A stretch of 64,000 nt of DNA from NCBI GenBank assembly GCA_963662175.1, contig OY759224.1:32745489-32809488 (forward strand). Reading direction: 5' to 3'. Origin of the DNA: Aradus depressus (taxonomy: Eukaryota > Arthropoda > Insecta > Hemiptera > Aradidae). The notes beneath the pieces were generated by a model, which saw only the letters and a program-made list of their open reading frames with translations, was not told the origin of the DNA and made no database searches. Below are positions 63,462 through 64,000 of this stretch, piece after piece (the first letter of the stretch is position 1; every line of letters starts with the position of its first letter). The translations under genes and the position numbers were made by a program.

Positions 63462-64000
63462 GTAAGTTTCATTTCTTGCCCAACGAAATTTGTTGCCATC
63501 AAAAGGCATATATTGAAGTCTCACTTCAATTTTTTGTTCGTTAGAAACCGAAAAACAGTTTCGGCTAAATTTTTTTTAAGGGTGATAATTATTATATTTT
63601 GATTATTAACTTCGAACTTTTATATTTAAATTTTTCAAATATTTTTTTTTTTTAAGTTAAACATATTTTAGATAACACAACGTAACAAAAAAATATTTAT
63701 GTTTATTTCTTTGTGTTTTAGTGTATGAAAGTAATGTGCTGAACGCAAATATGTTGTTCATTTTTTTTACAGATGTCGATTCTTTTCGATATTTTAACGG
63801 AATTTTAATAATTTCAAATTTACCGCGTTTTCTAGCAATCGTAGTTGTTCAAACTAATCACCTGTAGATGGCTTTAACGTGGTGTTCCAACTTTATTAAT
63901 ATAAAGGCGGGTTTACATGAGGCTAGTAACTCGTGCGAGTCACTGGGACGAGTACTGGAGGCGAGTGTTTCACAGGGATAGTGGCGTCTATACGCTAAAA
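63462..64000 (+). other. Intron 4 of the secreted-protein gene, open at the window end
   Basis: AT-rich. At 63905-64000 a GC-richer stretch begins ggcgggtttacatgaggcta and contains repeated actcg/cgagt motifs. It may be the left end of a DNA transposon resembling the Harbinger-type end at 49053, but the other end lies outside. Confidence 0.4.

Overview
This window is a repeat-dominated piece of an animal nuclear genome. Exons are small and phase-matched with GT/AG introns, there are no bacterial-style operons, and the transposon families are typical of insects: Jockey and R1-type non-LTR elements, a LOA-like fragment, PIF/Harbinger, Tigger/pogo-like elements and a tRNA-derived SINE. Overall AT-richness and TCAGT initiator-like motifs also fit an arthropod. 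I infer an insect, possibly a hemipteran, but nothing fixes the species.

Only two host genes can be supported. Tim23 (mitochondrial inner-membrane import channel) is on the minus strand, with exons 8530-8581, 8183-8426 and 6536-6705. Its C-terminal exon(s) were not found. A gene for an unrecognised secreted protein runs on the plus strand through exons 59632-59681, 60906-61015, 62411-62466 and 63398-63461 and leaves the window open. A second candidate first exon lies 40 kb upstream at 20338-20376.

Layout: 1-6.5 kb holds nested remnants of Jockey, CR1/L2-like, PIF/Harbinger, LOA-like and CR1/RTE-like elements plus a four-unit 89-bp tandem repeat. 6.5-8.6 kb is Tim23. 8.6-12 kb is AT-rich with little recognisable. 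12.0-17.6 kb is a Jockey-family element with a 15-bp target-site duplication. Inside it sits a fragment of an R1-type element, flanked by 280-bp direct repeats of Jockey sequence. 19.5-21.7 kb holds SINEs and a modular dispersed repeat, here called family B. 21.74-37.80 kb is a satellite array of about 44 monomers of about 365 bp, with higher-order duplications and a G-rich tract in every unit. 38.7-42.5 kb is a longer copy of the R1-type element on the minus strand. 42.5-59 kb is a patchwork of family B and SINE copies, many serving as landing sites for other transposons (a 717-bp Harbinger derivative; a Tigger-like element that was itself hit by a Jockey copy). 59.6-64 kb is the secreted-protein gene, whose introns also carry repeats.

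The main interest is transposon archaeology: several insertions can be ordered in time from matching target-site duplications. The other points of interest are the satellite structure and the unidentified secreted gene. I saw no CRISPR array, no functional tRNA or rRNA gene, and no intact autonomous transposon.
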